Origin: Actinomycetota bacterium
GTDB taxonomy: Bacteria; Actinomycetota; Acidimicrobiia; Acidimicrobiales; MedAcidi-G1
Reading direction: 5' to 3'
Length of the DNA stretch: 55,658 nt
NCBI GenBank assembly: GCA_014381945.1
Contig: JACNKQ010000029.1
Coordinates: forward strand, 1 to 55,658
Position numbers and translations under genes: made by a program. Below are positions 7,706-17,231 of this stretch, piece after piece. The notes beneath the pieces were generated by a model. It made no database searches, had not been told where the DNA came from, and saw only the letters and a list, made by a program, of their open reading frames with translations. Numbering within the stretch: the first letter of the stretch is position 1; each line of letters opens with the position of its first letter.

Positions 7706-8809
7706 TCAGCGGTGGGTGTTGCGACGGCGGCGGGTGTGGCGCTCGACCGCCAGATCCACCAGGCGGTCGACCAGCGCCGGGTACGACAGGCCCGCCTTCT
7801 GCCAGAGGCGGGGGTACATCGAGATCGGTGTGAACCCCGGGATCGTGTTCACCTCGTTGAGCACCGGACCCCGGCCGTCGTCGGCGAGGAAGAAGTCGAC
7901 CCTCGCCATGCCCGAGCAGCGCAGCGCCAGGAAGGCCCGTGCGGCGAGTTCCTGGAAGCGGACGGCTACCCCCGGGTCGAGGTCGGGATCGTCGACCAGA
8001 TCGGCGGCGTCGGTCTCGTACTTGTCGGCGTAGTCGTAGAAATCGGCGCCGGGGCGGATCTCGCCTGGCCCCGATACCTGCGGCACCCGGTCGCCCAGCA
8101 CCGCCAACTCGATCTCGCGACCTGAGATCGCCTCCTCGACGATGATCCACTCGTCGTAGGAGGCGGCGGTCGCCAGGGCCGCCTCGAGGGTGGCGGGGTC
8201 GGTGGCCTTCGACACCCCGATCGAGGATCCCAGGTTGGCGGGCTTCACGAACACCGTCGGGCCCAGGTCGGTGAGCAGCGAGTCGAGGAGGACGGCGAGC
8301 GACTCGGTGCCGGTGGTGCCGATGTCGTCGGCATGGAGGCCCCGGTAGCGGGCCTGGGGCAGGTCGTGCCGGTCCAGCACCTCCTTGGCGACCAGCTTGT
8401 CCATTGCCAGGGCCGAGCCCAGCACTCCGGCGCCCACGTAGGGAACGTCCGCCAACTCGAGCAGGCCCTGCACGGTGCCGTCCTCTCCCAGCGGACCGTG
8501 CAGCAGCGGGAACACGACCACGGGCCCGGCTGCGGACAACTCGGCGAGGCGGGGGAGCGGATCCCAGGCGGGTCCGGTCGGGTCGAGCGCATCGGGCAGG
8601 TCGCCGGCGGCGTAGGCGGCGGCAGCGGCCTCGGCCAGAGACCAGCGTCCGTCAAGGCTGATGCCCACCGGGACGATGTCGTAGCGGTCGGCGTCGACAG
8701 CGGCAAGCACATGGCGGGCCGAAACGCACGAGACGTCGTGCTCGGCGCTGCGGCCTCCGAACAGGAGGACGAACGTGCGTCGGGGTGATTCAGGAGAGGC
8801 GCCGGGCAT
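7706..8809 (-). CDS. ddl: D-alanine--D-alanine ligase
   Basis: The 367-residue product joins two D-alanines for peptidoglycan precursors, using ATP in an ATP-grasp fold. The N-terminal FGGRSAEHDVS block is diagnostic. It is followed by VFVKPANLGSSIGVSK, EEAISGREIE for ATP and substrate binding, and VLNEVNTIPGFT carrying the Mg2+ ligands near the C-terminus. ATG 8809 is chosen because TACCAT (8816-8821 on the minus strand) ends six bases before it, a leaderless arrangement; the open frame upstream overlaps murF on the other strand and is a shadow. Ddl supplies the dipeptide that the divergently encoded MurF adds, so one short intergenic region serves two consecutive steps. Confidence 0.95.
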   Translation of the reverse strand: MPGASPESPRRTFVLLFGGRSAEHDVSCVSARHVLAAVDADRYDIVPVGISLDGRWSLAEAAAAAYAAGDLPDALDPTGPAWDPLPRLAELSAAGPVVVFPLLHGPLGEDGTVQGLLELADVPYVGAGVLGSALAMDKLVAKEVLDRHDLPQARYRGLHADDIGTTGTESLAVLLDSLLTDLGPTVFVKPANLGSSIGVSKATDPATLEAALATAASYDEWIIVEEAISGREIELAVLGDRVPQVSGPGEIRPGADFYDYADKYETDAADLVDDPDLDPGVAVRFQELAARAFLALRCSGMARVDFFLADDGRGPVLNEVNTIPGFTPISMYPRLWQKAGLSYPALVDRLVDLAVERHTRRRRNTHR

Positions 8810-8815
8810 GGGCAG

Positions 8816-8876
8816 ATGGTACGGCCGGGCCGGTCGGGCGAGGTGGCACCTCCGGCGGGTCCCGGGCTGGGAGACT
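8816..8876. promoter_or_regulatory. divergent leaderless promoters of ddl and murF
   Basis: On the minus strand TACCAT (8816-8821) is followed by six bases and the ddl ATG. On the plus strand GAGACT (8871-8876) is followed by six bases and the murF ATG at 8883. Both fit a -10 hexamer with transcription starting at the start codon. Confidence 0.5.
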
Positions 8877-8882
8877 CCCCAC

Positions 8883-10181
8883 ATGCGATTCAAGGCCTCG
8901 CAGGTGGCCACCGCCGTTGGCGGCGAGTTGGTCGGTGACGACTGCTGGCTCGAAGGCGCCACACAGGACTCGCGTGCGGCCACGCCCGGCTGTCTGTTCG
9001 TGCCGATCGTCGCCGAGCGCGACGGCCACGATTTCATCGCAGCGGCCCTCGACGCCGGTGCTGCCGGCTACCTGACCCAGAACGGGCCCGGGCCCGGTAC
9101 GGCGATCCGGGTGGCGGACACGCGTGCCGCCCTCCTCGCCCTCGGTGCGGCTGCCCGCGGCTCCCTGTCGGGCCCGGTGGTCGGCATCACCGGCTCGGTC
9201 GGCAAGACCTCGGTCAAGGACCTGGCCCGGGCGGTGCTCGCACGCCGAGGTCCGGTCCATGCCAGCCACCGGTCGTTCAACAACGAGATCGGCGTGCCGC
9301 TCACTCTCCTCGGGGCCGACCCTGACGGCCCGGTAATCGTCGAACTCGGGGCCCGCCATGTCGGCGACATCGCCGCCCTGTGCGAGGTGGCGCGGCCCGA
9401 CATCGGGGTGCTCACCACGGTTGCGGTCGCCCACACCGGCGAGTTCGGCTCTGTCGGGGCCGTGGCACGGACCAAGGGAGAGCTGTTCGACGCCCTGCCG
9501 CCCGACGGCTGTGCGGTACTGAACGCCGATGTGCCAGAGGTCGTGGCGCAGGCATCCCGTGCCCGGTCCCGGGTCCTCACGTTCGGCGAAGCCGGCGAGG
9601 TCAGGGCCCGTGGCGTCGTGCTCGACGACAACCTGCGGGCCTCGTTCCGCCTGGAGTCGCCGTGGGGCCGGGCAGAGGTGCGGTTGTCGGTCCACGGGGC
9701 GCACATGGTGCCCAACGCTCTCGCTGCTGCAGCCGTGGGGCTGGTACTCGACGTTCCCCTCGCCGACGTGGCCGCAGGCCTCGCCGAGGGCGGCGCCTCA
9801 CCGTGGCGCATGGCGCTGGGCTCGGCACCGTCGGGGCTTCGGGTCATCAACGACGCCTACAACGCCAACCCGGCCTCGACGGCGGCGGCACTCGACGCAC
9901 TGGCCGCGCTGCCGGTGACCGGCCGGCGGGTGGCTGTGCTGGGCCTCATGGCCGAACTGGGCGACCGGGCGGCCGACGAGCACAGGGCTATCGCACAGCG
10001 GACCGCCGACCTCGGCGTCGAACTGGTGGCCGTCGGCACCGACCTCTACGGCATCGAGCCGCTGGCCGACGTCGACGCCGCACCTGCTGCACTCGACCTA
10101 GGCACCGACGACGCCGTGCTGGTCAAGGGCAGCCGGGTGGCCGGCCTGGAGGTGCTAGCCGAAAGGCTCCTGGCCGGTTGA
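8883..10181 (+). CDS. murF: UDP-N-acetylmuramoyl-tripeptide--D-alanyl-D-alanine ligase
   Basis: The 432-residue product attaches D-Ala-D-Ala to UDP-MurNAc-tripeptide in the cytoplasm, the last soluble step of peptidoglycan precursor synthesis. The Mur ligase P-loop GITGSVGKTS is at residues 101-110. The MurF-type SFNNEIGVPLTLL follows, then the central-domain motif VINDAYNANPAS. Length is slightly below the usual 450 because the N-terminal domain is compact. The start at 8883 is supported by homology of the first residues (MRFKASQVA) and the -10 at 8871. The genes usually clustered with it (murE, mraY, murD) are absent, so murF is split from the dcw cluster here and paired with ddl instead. 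Confidence 0.95.
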   Translation: MRFKASQVATAVGGELVGDDCWLEGATQDSRAATPGCLFVPIVAERDGHDFIAAALDAGAAGYLTQNGPGPGTAIRVADTRAALLALGAAARGSLSGPVVGITGSVGKTSVKDLARAVLARRGPVHASHRSFNNEIGVPLTLLGADPDGPVIVELGARHVGDIAALCEVARPDIGVLTTVAVAHTGEFGSVGAVARTKGELFDALPPDGCAVLNADVPEVVAQASRARSRVLTFGEAGEVRARGVVLDDNLRASFRLESPWGRAEVRLSVHGAHMVPNALAAAAVGLVLDVPLADVAAGLAEGGASPWRMALGSAPSGLRVINDAYNANPASTAAALDALAALPVTGRRVAVLGLMAELGDRAADEHRAIAQRTADLGVELVAVGTDLYGIEPLADVDAAPAALDLGTDDAVLVKGSRVAGLEVLAERLLAG

Positions 10182-10198
10182 GTGCCGGCTGAGCCTGA

Positions 10199-10531
10199 TC
10201 AGTCCCTGTCGAATGGCAGTTCGGTGGGAGACAACGGCGTGTTCGACTGGTTCCAGACCGCCAACTGTTCCTCATCGCAGACCCGGCATAGGTACACGAC
10301 CTGCATCGACTGGATCGACAGTTGCGTACCCCGCGACTTGTCGACGATCGACCGCAGAGCCGCCCGGACGTCGTCGGAGCCGCAGGTGGGGCAGCGAGGC
10401 GTTAGGTCCCTGTCCCAGACCAGCCCGCAGGCAGCGCATGTGACGGTGATCGTCTCGGTACCCGGATCACCCTGCCGGTCGCCCGACAGGTCGTCCTCCT
10501 CGCCGCAGCCCGGGCACTTGATCACGCTCAC
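10199..10531 (-). CDS. small zinc-ribbon protein, 110 aa
   Basis: The product carries three Cys-pair motifs: CPGCG near the N-terminus, CAAC and CPTC in the middle, and CRVC near the C-terminus. This suggests two zinc ribbons or rubredoxin-like knuckles. No catalytic motif is visible. GTG 10531 is chosen because TACGGT lies eight bases upstream; GTG 10525 (just before IKCPGCG) is equally possible. It is convergent with murF and divergent from the J-domain gene. A nucleic-acid or protein-binding role is generic for such ribbons and is not shown here. Confidence 0.65.
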   Translation of the reverse strand: MSVIKCPGCGEEDDLSGDRQGDPGTETITVTCAACGLVWDRDLTPRCPTCGSDDVRAALRSIVDKSRGTQLSIQSMQVVYLCRVCDEEQLAVWNQSNTPLSPTELPFDRD

Positions 10532-10555
10532 CGGGAGCAACCGTAACCACGCTCG

Positions 10556-10561
10556 TAGGGT
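10556..10561 (+). promoter_or_regulatory. -10 element of leaderless J-domain gene
   Basis: TAGGGT is followed by TGCCGG and the GTG start at 10568, the same six-base spacing seen at many genes in this window. Confidence 0.5.
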
Positions 10562-10567
10562 TGCCGG

Positions 10568-11167
10568 GTGCCGACCGGTCCCGACCACTACCGCACGCTC
10601 GGCGTGTCGCAGAACGCATCAGCCCAACAGATCCGTAATGCGCACCGCGCCCTGGCCCGGCTCCACCACCCGGACCTCGTCACCGACCCCGCCGAGCGCG
10701 GTCGGGCCGAGCGTCGCATGGCGGCCATCAACGGCGCATGGCACGTACTGGGTGATCCGGTCCGTCGGGAGGAGTACGACGGATTGCACCGGTCACCCGC
10801 CCCACGGCAACGTCCACCTACGGCACCCGAGCCTGAATACCGCTCCGACGCCTTTCAGGGAGTTGCAGTCTCGCCGGTTGCAGGATGTGCCCTGCGCCTC
10901 GGACCCGTGGTCCTGACGGTCGGCGTCCTGTTCGCCATCCTGATCGTGACCGCCCTGATGGCAGGCGACGGCAACCGACCGCCCAACTTCCAGGTCGGTC
11001 AGTGCGTGCGCATCGCCGCCGACAGCATGGCGGTCGTCCCGTGCACCGGCACCGAGGCGAAGATCGTGGCCAGGGGCGTGGCAGGGACGTCATGCCCGAC
11101 GGGTGCTGTCGCCGTCGTGCTGCCCACCCGCACCGAGCAGGTCTGCGTGCTGCCGGCCGGTGGCTGA
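10568..11167 (+). CDS. membrane-anchored J-domain protein
   Basis: The 199-residue product begins with a DnaJ J-domain (YRTLGVSQNAS, the invariant HPD around residues 34-36, then YDGL near 75). A Pro-rich linker and one transmembrane helix (about residues 110-130) follow. The C-terminal domain of about 65 residues has four cysteines, in the order GQCVRI, VPCTG, GTSCPTG and QVCVLP. That domain resembles small extracytoplasmic Cys-containing modules of actinobacterial lipoproteins, so the J-domain probably faces the cytoplasm and recruits DnaK to the membrane (inference). The GTG start is supported by the -10 at 10556. Confidence 0.8.
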   Translation: MPTGPDHYRTLGVSQNASAQQIRNAHRALARLHHPDLVTDPAERGRAERRMAAINGAWHVLGDPVRREEYDGLHRSPAPRQRPPTAPEPEYRSDAFQGVAVSPVAGCALRLGPVVLTVGVLFAILIVTALMAGDGNRPPNFQVGQCVRIAADSMAVVPCTGTEAKIVARGVAGTSCPTGAVAVVLPTRTEQVCVLPAGG

Positions 11168-11194
11168 GGCTTGCGGGCTCCCGTTGACCCGGTA

Positions 11195-11336
11195 GAGGTT
11201 CAGGAGACGTTCAGGAGAGGGTCAGGAGAGGTTCAGGAGAGGGTCAGGAGAGGTTCAGGAGAGGTTCAGGAGAGGTTCAGGAGAGGTTCAGGAGACTGTC
11301 AGGAGACGGTTCAGGAGAGGGTCAGGAGACGGTCAG
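11195..11336. repeat. 11-bp minisatellite of about 13 units reaching into the end of the cupredoxin gene
   Basis: The unit is GAGAGGTTCAG with GGTTCAG, GGGTCAG, CGTTCAG or CTGTCAG variants. The CAG of each unit falls at 11201, 11212, 11223, 11234, 11245, 11256, 11267, 11278, 11289, 11300, 11312, 11323 and 11334, so one spacing is 12 and the rest are 11. The last two units overlap the final codons and stop of the cupredoxin gene (LTVS then TGA at 11324-11322). On the minus strand every unit therefore carries a TGA. The plus strand is strongly purine-rich. Confidence 0.95.
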
Positions 11337-11780
11337 CTGGCCCTTCATGCCGGCCTCGAGGTGTCCGGGCAACTCGCAGATGAACTGATAGCGGCCCGGC
11401 TTCGAGATGGTGAACGTGGCCGATCCGGTCTCGCCCGGTTCGAGGTGGATGTGGGTGTCCGGGATCTCCATGTCCTCGTTGTAGTCCTCCAGCTTGGAGA
11501 TCACGGTCCCCTCCTCGAGGATCGTGAAGGAGTGGTCGACCGCACCGTCGTTCCTGTAGGTGACGGTCACCTCCTGGCCTGCAGCGATCGTGAAGTCGCC
11601 CGGTTCGAAGCTGAACTCGTTTCCGACGACACTCAGGGACGTGACCGGGTCAGCCGATGATCCACCATCGTCGTTGTCGGAGTCGCTGTCGCCACCGCCT
11701 CCACCGCAGGCAGCGGCGAAGAGCGTCATGATCGCCAGCAGCGTTGCGGCAGGCAGGGCCTTGTGGGTCTTGTGTCTCAA
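11322..11780 (-). CDS. blue-copper (cupredoxin) lipoprotein
   Basis: The 152-residue protein has a lipoprotein signal ending in Cys25 (FAAAC), then a low-complexity Gly/Asp/Ser linker and a plastocyanin-like domain. Type 1 copper ligands are visible: His83 in VDHSF, Cys135 in FICELPGH, His140 and Met145. It would be tethered outside the membrane and carry single electrons. It is the last gene of the oxidase operon, overlapping the preceding gene by four bases, which makes it a good candidate donor to the CuA domain of subunit II, since no cytochrome c gene is nearby (inference). The stop codon region has been amplified into the adjoining minisatellite. Confidence 0.85.
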   Translation of the reverse strand: MRHKTHKALPAATLLAIMTLFAAACGGGGGDSDSDNDDGGSSADPVTSLSVVGNEFSFEPGDFTIAAGQEVTVTYRNDGAVDHSFTILEEGTVISKLEDYNEDMEIPDTHIHLEPGETGSATFTISKPGRYQFICELPGHLEAGMKGQLTVS

Positions 11781-12382
11781 CTCGGGTTCCTTTTCGAGGG
11801 GCCTGAATTCGAAGCACGCCCGGATTTCTCCTTGGCCCGGGCGACGCCCCCACTCTGGAGGCCCGGTCCTGCTTCGCTAAGGGCCAAAGGTCCCGATGCG
11901 TTCCCTGGATCGTCCAGGCCCCGCAGGACGCGTCCGGCCATCAGCAGGACCAGGCCGAAGGCCGGGCCGATCATGAGGGTCGGAGGCACCGCCAGCGCCC
12001 AGTCGGTGCGCCTCGGTGTGACGTCGATCGAGATGACCCCGTCGGGGTGGAGGCTGCACAGCACCGTCGCGGAGGCCTCCAACGTGACCTCGGTGACCCT
12101 GTCGTAGGGAGCGAACCAGGCACCGATGAAGTGGTCGGCACGGTCGCGGTTGTCCAGTACGAGCACGTCGCCACTGCGAAAGCTCCAACTGGCCGGCAGG
12201 CCGAGCGGGTTTCCTCCGTCGGCGATCAGGTCGGCGGTGCCTGCCGGTATCACGATTTCGCGTCGGCTGGGGGAACGGCCCGGTCCGGCGAAGGTCCACA
12301 GGGCGATCAGGCAGACAAGGAACGTCACGGCGGTGGCGCCGCCGACTGCCAGGAGGGTGTCCTGCCTGAGCGACCTGCTCAT
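11777..12382 (-). CDS. membrane protein of the oxidase operon with a central beta-rich domain
   Basis: The 201-residue product has a transmembrane helix near residues 10-33 and another near 130-150, with a soluble segment between them of about 95 residues. That segment (ASWSFRSGDVLVLDNRD, then DHFIGAWFAP and TVLCSLHPDG) has the spacing of a cupredoxin-like domain, including a His and a Cys...His pair, but the Met ligand is not obvious. The C-terminal tail is polar. It lies between subunit III and the blue-copper lipoprotein, with a four-base overlap to the latter. It may be an assembly or electron-transfer partner. I do not recognise a named family. Confidence 0.65.
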   Translation of the reverse strand: MSRSLRQDTLLAVGGATAVTFLVCLIALWTFAGPGRSPSRREIVIPAGTADLIADGGNPLGLPASWSFRSGDVLVLDNRDRADHFIGAWFAPYDRVTEVTLEASATVLCSLHPDGVISIDVTPRRTDWALAVPPTLMIGPAFGLVLLMAGRVLRGLDDPGNASGPLALSEAGPGLQSGGVARAKEKSGRASNSGPSKRNPS

Positions 12383-12434
12383 CGGATTTCCACCATGGGT
12401 CGGGGCGTGGAGGCAGTAGCGGCCCGACGCCCGA

Positions 12435-13022
12435 TCATGAGCCGCCGAAGAGGTACAGGGTCGGGTAGATCGCAACCCACATGAGGTCCACGAAGTGCCA
12501 GTACTTGACAACGCCCTCGACCGGCCAGTGGTCATCAGATCCGTAGTGGCCCAGCCGTCCGAGGTTGGCGACCACGGCGAGGGCCAGGATTCCGGTGAGC
12601 ACGTGGAAGGCGTGGAGGCCGATCAGCATGAAAAAGACGCTGCCGTAGATGGTGCCGGCCGGGAAGTCGGTCAGCGCCTCGTTGAACTCGATCCCGACGC
12701 CGACCAGGAACAGCAGGCCCAACATGATGGTTGTGAACATTTCGCGCTGGAACAGCCGCCGGTCGTCGTGGGCGATGGCTGTCTCGGCCCGGTAGGCGCT
12801 GATGCTCGAGAGCAGGAGCAGCAGGGTCAGCAGGAGGGCGAGGCCCTGGTTCAGGTGCTCCGGCTGGTCTGTTCCCGACACGACGAAGCGGGACGAGATG
12901 AATGCCGAGAACAGGAAGGTCTCGGAGGCCAGGAACAGCCAGAGGCCCAGTCGGTTGGCCCGGGGCCGGTATGTGGCCTCTGCCCGCTCGTGGACCGCCT
13001 CGGAGGTGGAGGTGATGGCCAT
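12435..13022 (-). CDS. ctaE: cytochrome c oxidase subunit III
   Basis: The 195-residue polytopic protein has about five membrane helices and the subunit III pattern: LGLWLFLASETFLFSAF at the start, a central Glu-containing VGIEFNEAL segment, GLHAFHVLTG, and HWPVEGVVKYWHFVDLMW near the end. It stabilises subunit I and proton entry. ATG 13022 overlaps the stop of the subunit IV gene by one base (TGATG), indicating coupled translation. The longer open frame upstream overlaps subunit IV and is rejected. Confidence 0.93.
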   Translation of the reverse strand: MAITSTSEAVHERAEATYRPRANRLGLWLFLASETFLFSAFISSRFVVSGTDQPEHLNQGLALLLTLLLLLSSISAYRAETAIAHDDRRLFQREMFTTIMLGLLFLVGVGIEFNEALTDFPAGTIYGSVFFMLIGLHAFHVLTGILALAVVANLGRLGHYGSDDHWPVEGVVKYWHFVDLMWVAIYPTLYLFGGS

Positions 13023-13241
13023 CAGGCACCGTCCCCGTCGGGAGTCCGCAGGTCGCTGGCATGCATGAAGACCTCGAGGATGAGTCCGCCCTTGGCTGCG
13101 ATGAAGGGCAGCAGCCACAGGGTCGGGGCGTCGATCGTGACAGCGACCACGTACTCGAGGAGGGTGAGGACGGCGAGCCCCGCAGCGGTGAACCAGCCCC
13201 GGCGGATCAGCCCCGCCATGTCGAACGTGCTGTGCGCCTGG

Positions 13242-13249
<8 letters not shown>
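13022..13249 (-). CDS. ctaF: cytochrome c oxidase subunit IV (prokaryotic type)
   Basis: The 75-residue product has two membrane helices (about residues 19-36 and 43-60) and the KGGLILEVFMH segment typical of prokaryotic subunit IV proteins. GGGAGG precedes ATG 13249. It overlaps the end of subunit I by eight bases and the start of subunit III by one. The position between subunits I and III supports the call. Confidence 0.85.
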
Positions 13250-15095
<1,846 letters not shown>

Positions 15096-15101
15096 TGCTG
15101 G

Positions 15102-15845
15102 TCAGGCTCCTTCTGCGAGGTCGTTCAACCAGGCATCGAACTCGTCTGCTTCCAGGACCGTGACCGGCATGGCCATGTTCGAATGGCCGAGTCCGCAGAT
15201 CTCGGCGCACTGCACCCGCAGGTTGAAGTCGTCGTCGAAGGATCCGATTCCCTCCGGGGTGACGTAGAGGCTGGTTGTGCGGCCCGGGACGGCGTCGAGC
15301 TTGACCCGGAAGGCAGGGATCCAGAAGGAGTGGAGGATGTCGAGCGAGGTGATGTCGAACCGGACACGCTGGTCGGCCGGCAGGTACAGCTGGTTCCAGG
15401 TCTCGGCGCCGTCCGGGTAGGTGACCTTCCAGGACCAGCGCTGGGCCTGCACCTCCACGACCAGGTCGGCGCTGGGTTCCCCCCGCAGTTCGGCGAGCCC
15501 GATGAAGCCCGGGTTGACCGTGACCATGAGCGCCAGCATGAGGGTGGAGGCCAGCCAGAGCCGTACCACCCTGCGGTTGGTGTGGACGGGGGGGCCGTCC
15601 TCGGTCGGTATGCCGTCGACCTGGACGCGGAAGCGAACCAGGCTCACGAACAGGGCCGCGGCCACCCCGGCGAAGATCGGTACGGCGAGGGCCATCAGCA
15701 GGATGTAGGCGTCGTCGACGACGTCTGCTTCGGCTGACCATCGGGCCGGGAGCAGGTCGAGGCCCAGGACCAGGAACTCGCCTACGGCGGTCAGCAGTAC
15801 CCACAGGGTGCCGAACCAGATCCAGTCCACTAGGCGCCTATCCAC
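15102..15845 (-). CDS. ctaC: cytochrome c oxidase subunit II (CuA protein)
   Basis: The 247-residue protein has three predicted membrane helices (about 8-28, 46-70 and 94-112) and then the periplasmic-side CuA domain. CuA ligands are His172 (ILHSFW), Cys213, Glu215, Cys217, His221 and Met224 (CAEICGLGHSNM). RWSWK at 136-140 is the aromatic electron-entry patch. No haem c motif follows, so it is not a caa3-type fusion. GTG 15845 is preferred because GGAGAG lies five bases upstream; the open frame extends to a TTG at 15950, but that would put the start inside a palindrome. It is the first gene of the oxidase operon. Confidence 0.93.
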   Translation of the reverse strand: MDRRLVDWIWFGTLWVLLTAVGEFLVLGLDLLPARWSAEADVVDDAYILLMALAVPIFAGVAAALFVSLVRFRVQVDGIPTEDGPPVHTNRRVVRLWLASTLMLALMVTVNPGFIGLAELRGEPSADLVVEVQAQRWSWKVTYPDGAETWNQLYLPADQRVRFDITSLDILHSFWIPAFRVKLDAVPGRTTSLYVTPEGIGSFDDDFNLRVQCAEICGLGHSNMAMPVTVLEADEFDAWLNDLAEGA

Positions 15846-15939
15846 GCGCTCTCTCCACGCTGGGTCCCCTGGGTCGTGTCCAGACAGGGCCGTGTGCCCC
15901 GCTGCTGAGACTGAAGGTAGGGACGCAGCGCCGGCGTGG

Positions 15940-15959
15940 ACAGGGACCAAGGTCCCTGT
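15940..15959. promoter_or_regulatory. 20-bp inverted repeat upstream of ctaC
   Basis: ACAGGGACC and GGTCCCTGT are perfect nine-base arms separated by AA. The repeat lies about 95 bp before the ctaC start and 16 bp after the ferredoxin gene. It may be an operator for the oxidase operon or a hairpin (eight-base stem, four-base loop) ending the diiron operon; there is no T tract. Confidence 0.5.
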
Positions 15960-15974
15960 TGTCGAGGTCTGCCG

Positions 15975-16469
15975 TCAGGTGATTGCAGCGACGGTGTCGT
16001 GGTCCGGGGCGGTTCCGTTCGCATCATGAGGGTCGGGGGCCGTCTCGAGGAACCATTCCGTCAGGTCCGGGTACAGCTCGGCGACCTCGTCCACGCGGTG
16101 GCTGCGGGGGCACCTGACCCTCATCTTCATGCCGCACCCGGGGCATGACCACTCGTCGCCGGTGGTCCGTTCACGCCACAGCGGTGATCCGCAGGTGCGG
16201 CACCGGTCCTGCCACACGTTGCAGTCGATCGAAGCCAGCCGTTTCGAGCTGAGCGGGCAGCCGGTGCCGTAGCAGACCGGCCAGTCGGGGTCGGGAAGGA
16301 TCGCCCAGACGGGGCACTTGCCGACGCAGTCACCACAGTCGTCGCAGGTGAGGGGGTTGATTATGAACAGTCCGAGGAAGGTGTCGGTCTTCCTGAGGGC
16401 GTCCCTCGGGCAGGCGAACTCGCAGGCTCCGCAGCCGATGCACTCCTCTTCCAGGACCAGATGGCTCAC
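15975..16469 (-). CDS. 2[4Fe-4S] ferredoxin with C-terminal zinc ribbon
   Basis: The 164-residue product has two classic cluster motifs: Cys10, 13, 16 with Cys20 (then Pro) and Cys42, 45, 48 with Cys52 (then Pro). Further cysteines at 66, 71 and 83 and a zinc-ribbon-like set (Cys90/93 and Cys109/112, plus Cys120) follow, so the protein is about twice the size of a simple bacterial ferredoxin. It is the last gene of a four-gene set with the diiron protein and is the natural electron donor for it (inference from context). The spacing to the small zinc-knuckle gene is 24 bases. Confidence 0.88.
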   Translation of the reverse strand: MSHLVLEEECIGCGACEFACPRDALRKTDTFLGLFIINPLTCDDCGDCVGKCPVWAILPDPDWPVCYGTGCPLSSKRLASIDCNVWQDRCRTCGSPLWRERTTGDEWSCPGCGMKMRVRCPRSHRVDEVAELYPDLTEWFLETAPDPHDANGTAPDHDTVAAIT

Positions 16470-16493
16470 AAGATGCGCCTCACGAAACGCGCC

Positions 16494-16709
16494 TCACGAT
16501 CCGGTCAGCGAGCCTGCCGTGACGTCCTGGGGGTGGAAGGGTCGGAGCGAACCCAGACAGCCGTTGCAGGTCCAGGGAGCGACGTTGACGGTGTCGGCCG
16601 TGGTCTTTAGGGCGTAGCGCTCACCGTCCCACTCCCAGTAGCCGTAGGGGAGGTCGAGCACTCGGTCGAGTGGCTCACCACAGTGGGGACAGGGCATGGC
16701 TTCCATCAT
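16494..16709 (-). CDS. 71-residue zinc-knuckle protein
   Basis: The product has two CxxC pairs (Cys7/Cys10 and Cys48/Cys51) separated by an aromatic-rich stretch (PYGYWEWDGERYAL), consistent with one structural zinc site. AAAGGA lies just before the tandem ATGs at 16709 and 16706; I use the first. It lies between the SCP2-like gene and the ferredoxin gene, with short gaps on both sides. The family is not recognised; a metal-insertion or docking role for the diiron protein is only a guess. Confidence 0.65.
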   Translation of the reverse strand: MMEAMPCPHCGEPLDRVLDLPYGYWEWDGERYALKTTADTVNVAPWTCNGCLGSLRPFHPQDVTAGSLTGS

Positions 16710-16756
16710 CGGTCCTTTCGGTCGGTGGTCCCGGTAGGTCGTCTCGGTTGCTTGCC

Positions 16757-17215
16757 TCAGGCTGCGGCCGGAGCCAACTGGGCGGCGCCGTCGAGGAACT
16801 GCTGGATGGTCTGGTTGAAGCGGAAGAAGCGGTCGACGCCCATCGGGTCGTCGCCCCGTGCCCGGATGCGGTCGCCGACGAGGGTGAGGCTGTTGACCGT
16901 GCATCTTCCGGTGGCCCGACCGTTGGCGACTATGTCGTCGAACATCTCCGACCATGCGCCGATGTCACCTGCGAGCCAGCAGTCGCAGTCGGCCTCCTCG
17001 CCGTCACCGAGGAGCGCTACCCCGGTACAGCCCAGGTCCTCGAAACGGAGTCGGATCCGGAGGTCGTCACCTCCTGTGCCGGTCAGGACCACCCCGAGTG
17101 TGAGGTCCACCTCGCCGAGGCCCTCGTATGTCTCTGGGTGTGCGTTCATGAGGTCGGCCAGGTCCTGGTAGAAGGCCAGGTCGTCTACGTTGCACATGGT
17201 CGCGCTGTTCGCCAT
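16757..17215 (-). CDS. SCP2-like sterol-carrier-fold protein
   Basis: The 152-residue product resembles the SCP-2 lipid-binding fold: the central DLRIRLRFEDLGCTGVALL and the CDCWLAGDIGAWSEMF stretch, with a hydrophobic amphipathic C-terminus. SCP2-like domains bind fatty acyl or sterol chains. It is 16 bases downstream of the diiron protein gene, so it may present a lipid substrate to that enzyme (inference). SCP2 assignment is by pattern, not by a search. Confidence 0.6.
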   Translation of the reverse strand: MANSATMCNVDDLAFYQDLADLMNAHPETYEGLGEVDLTLGVVLTGTGGDDLRIRLRFEDLGCTGVALLGDGEEADCDCWLAGDIGAWSEMFDDIVANGRATGRCTVNSLTLVGDRIRARGDDPMGVDRFFRFNQTIQQFLDGAAQLAPAAA

Positions 17216-17231
17216 TGTCGGTTCCTCCCGG

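Noticed and set aside
7706-9037. Longer Ddl starting at 9037
   Set aside because: The extra 76 residues are antisense to murF, and the FGGRSAEHDVS block lies at the normal distance from ATG 8809.
11195-11336. CRISPR array
   Set aside because: Units are 11 bp with no spacers and no cas genes are present.
11171-11383. A 70-codon plus-strand frame of Arg/Gly/Glu repeats
   Set aside because: It is only the translation of the 11-bp minisatellite and has no promoter or start signal that the repeat itself does not create.
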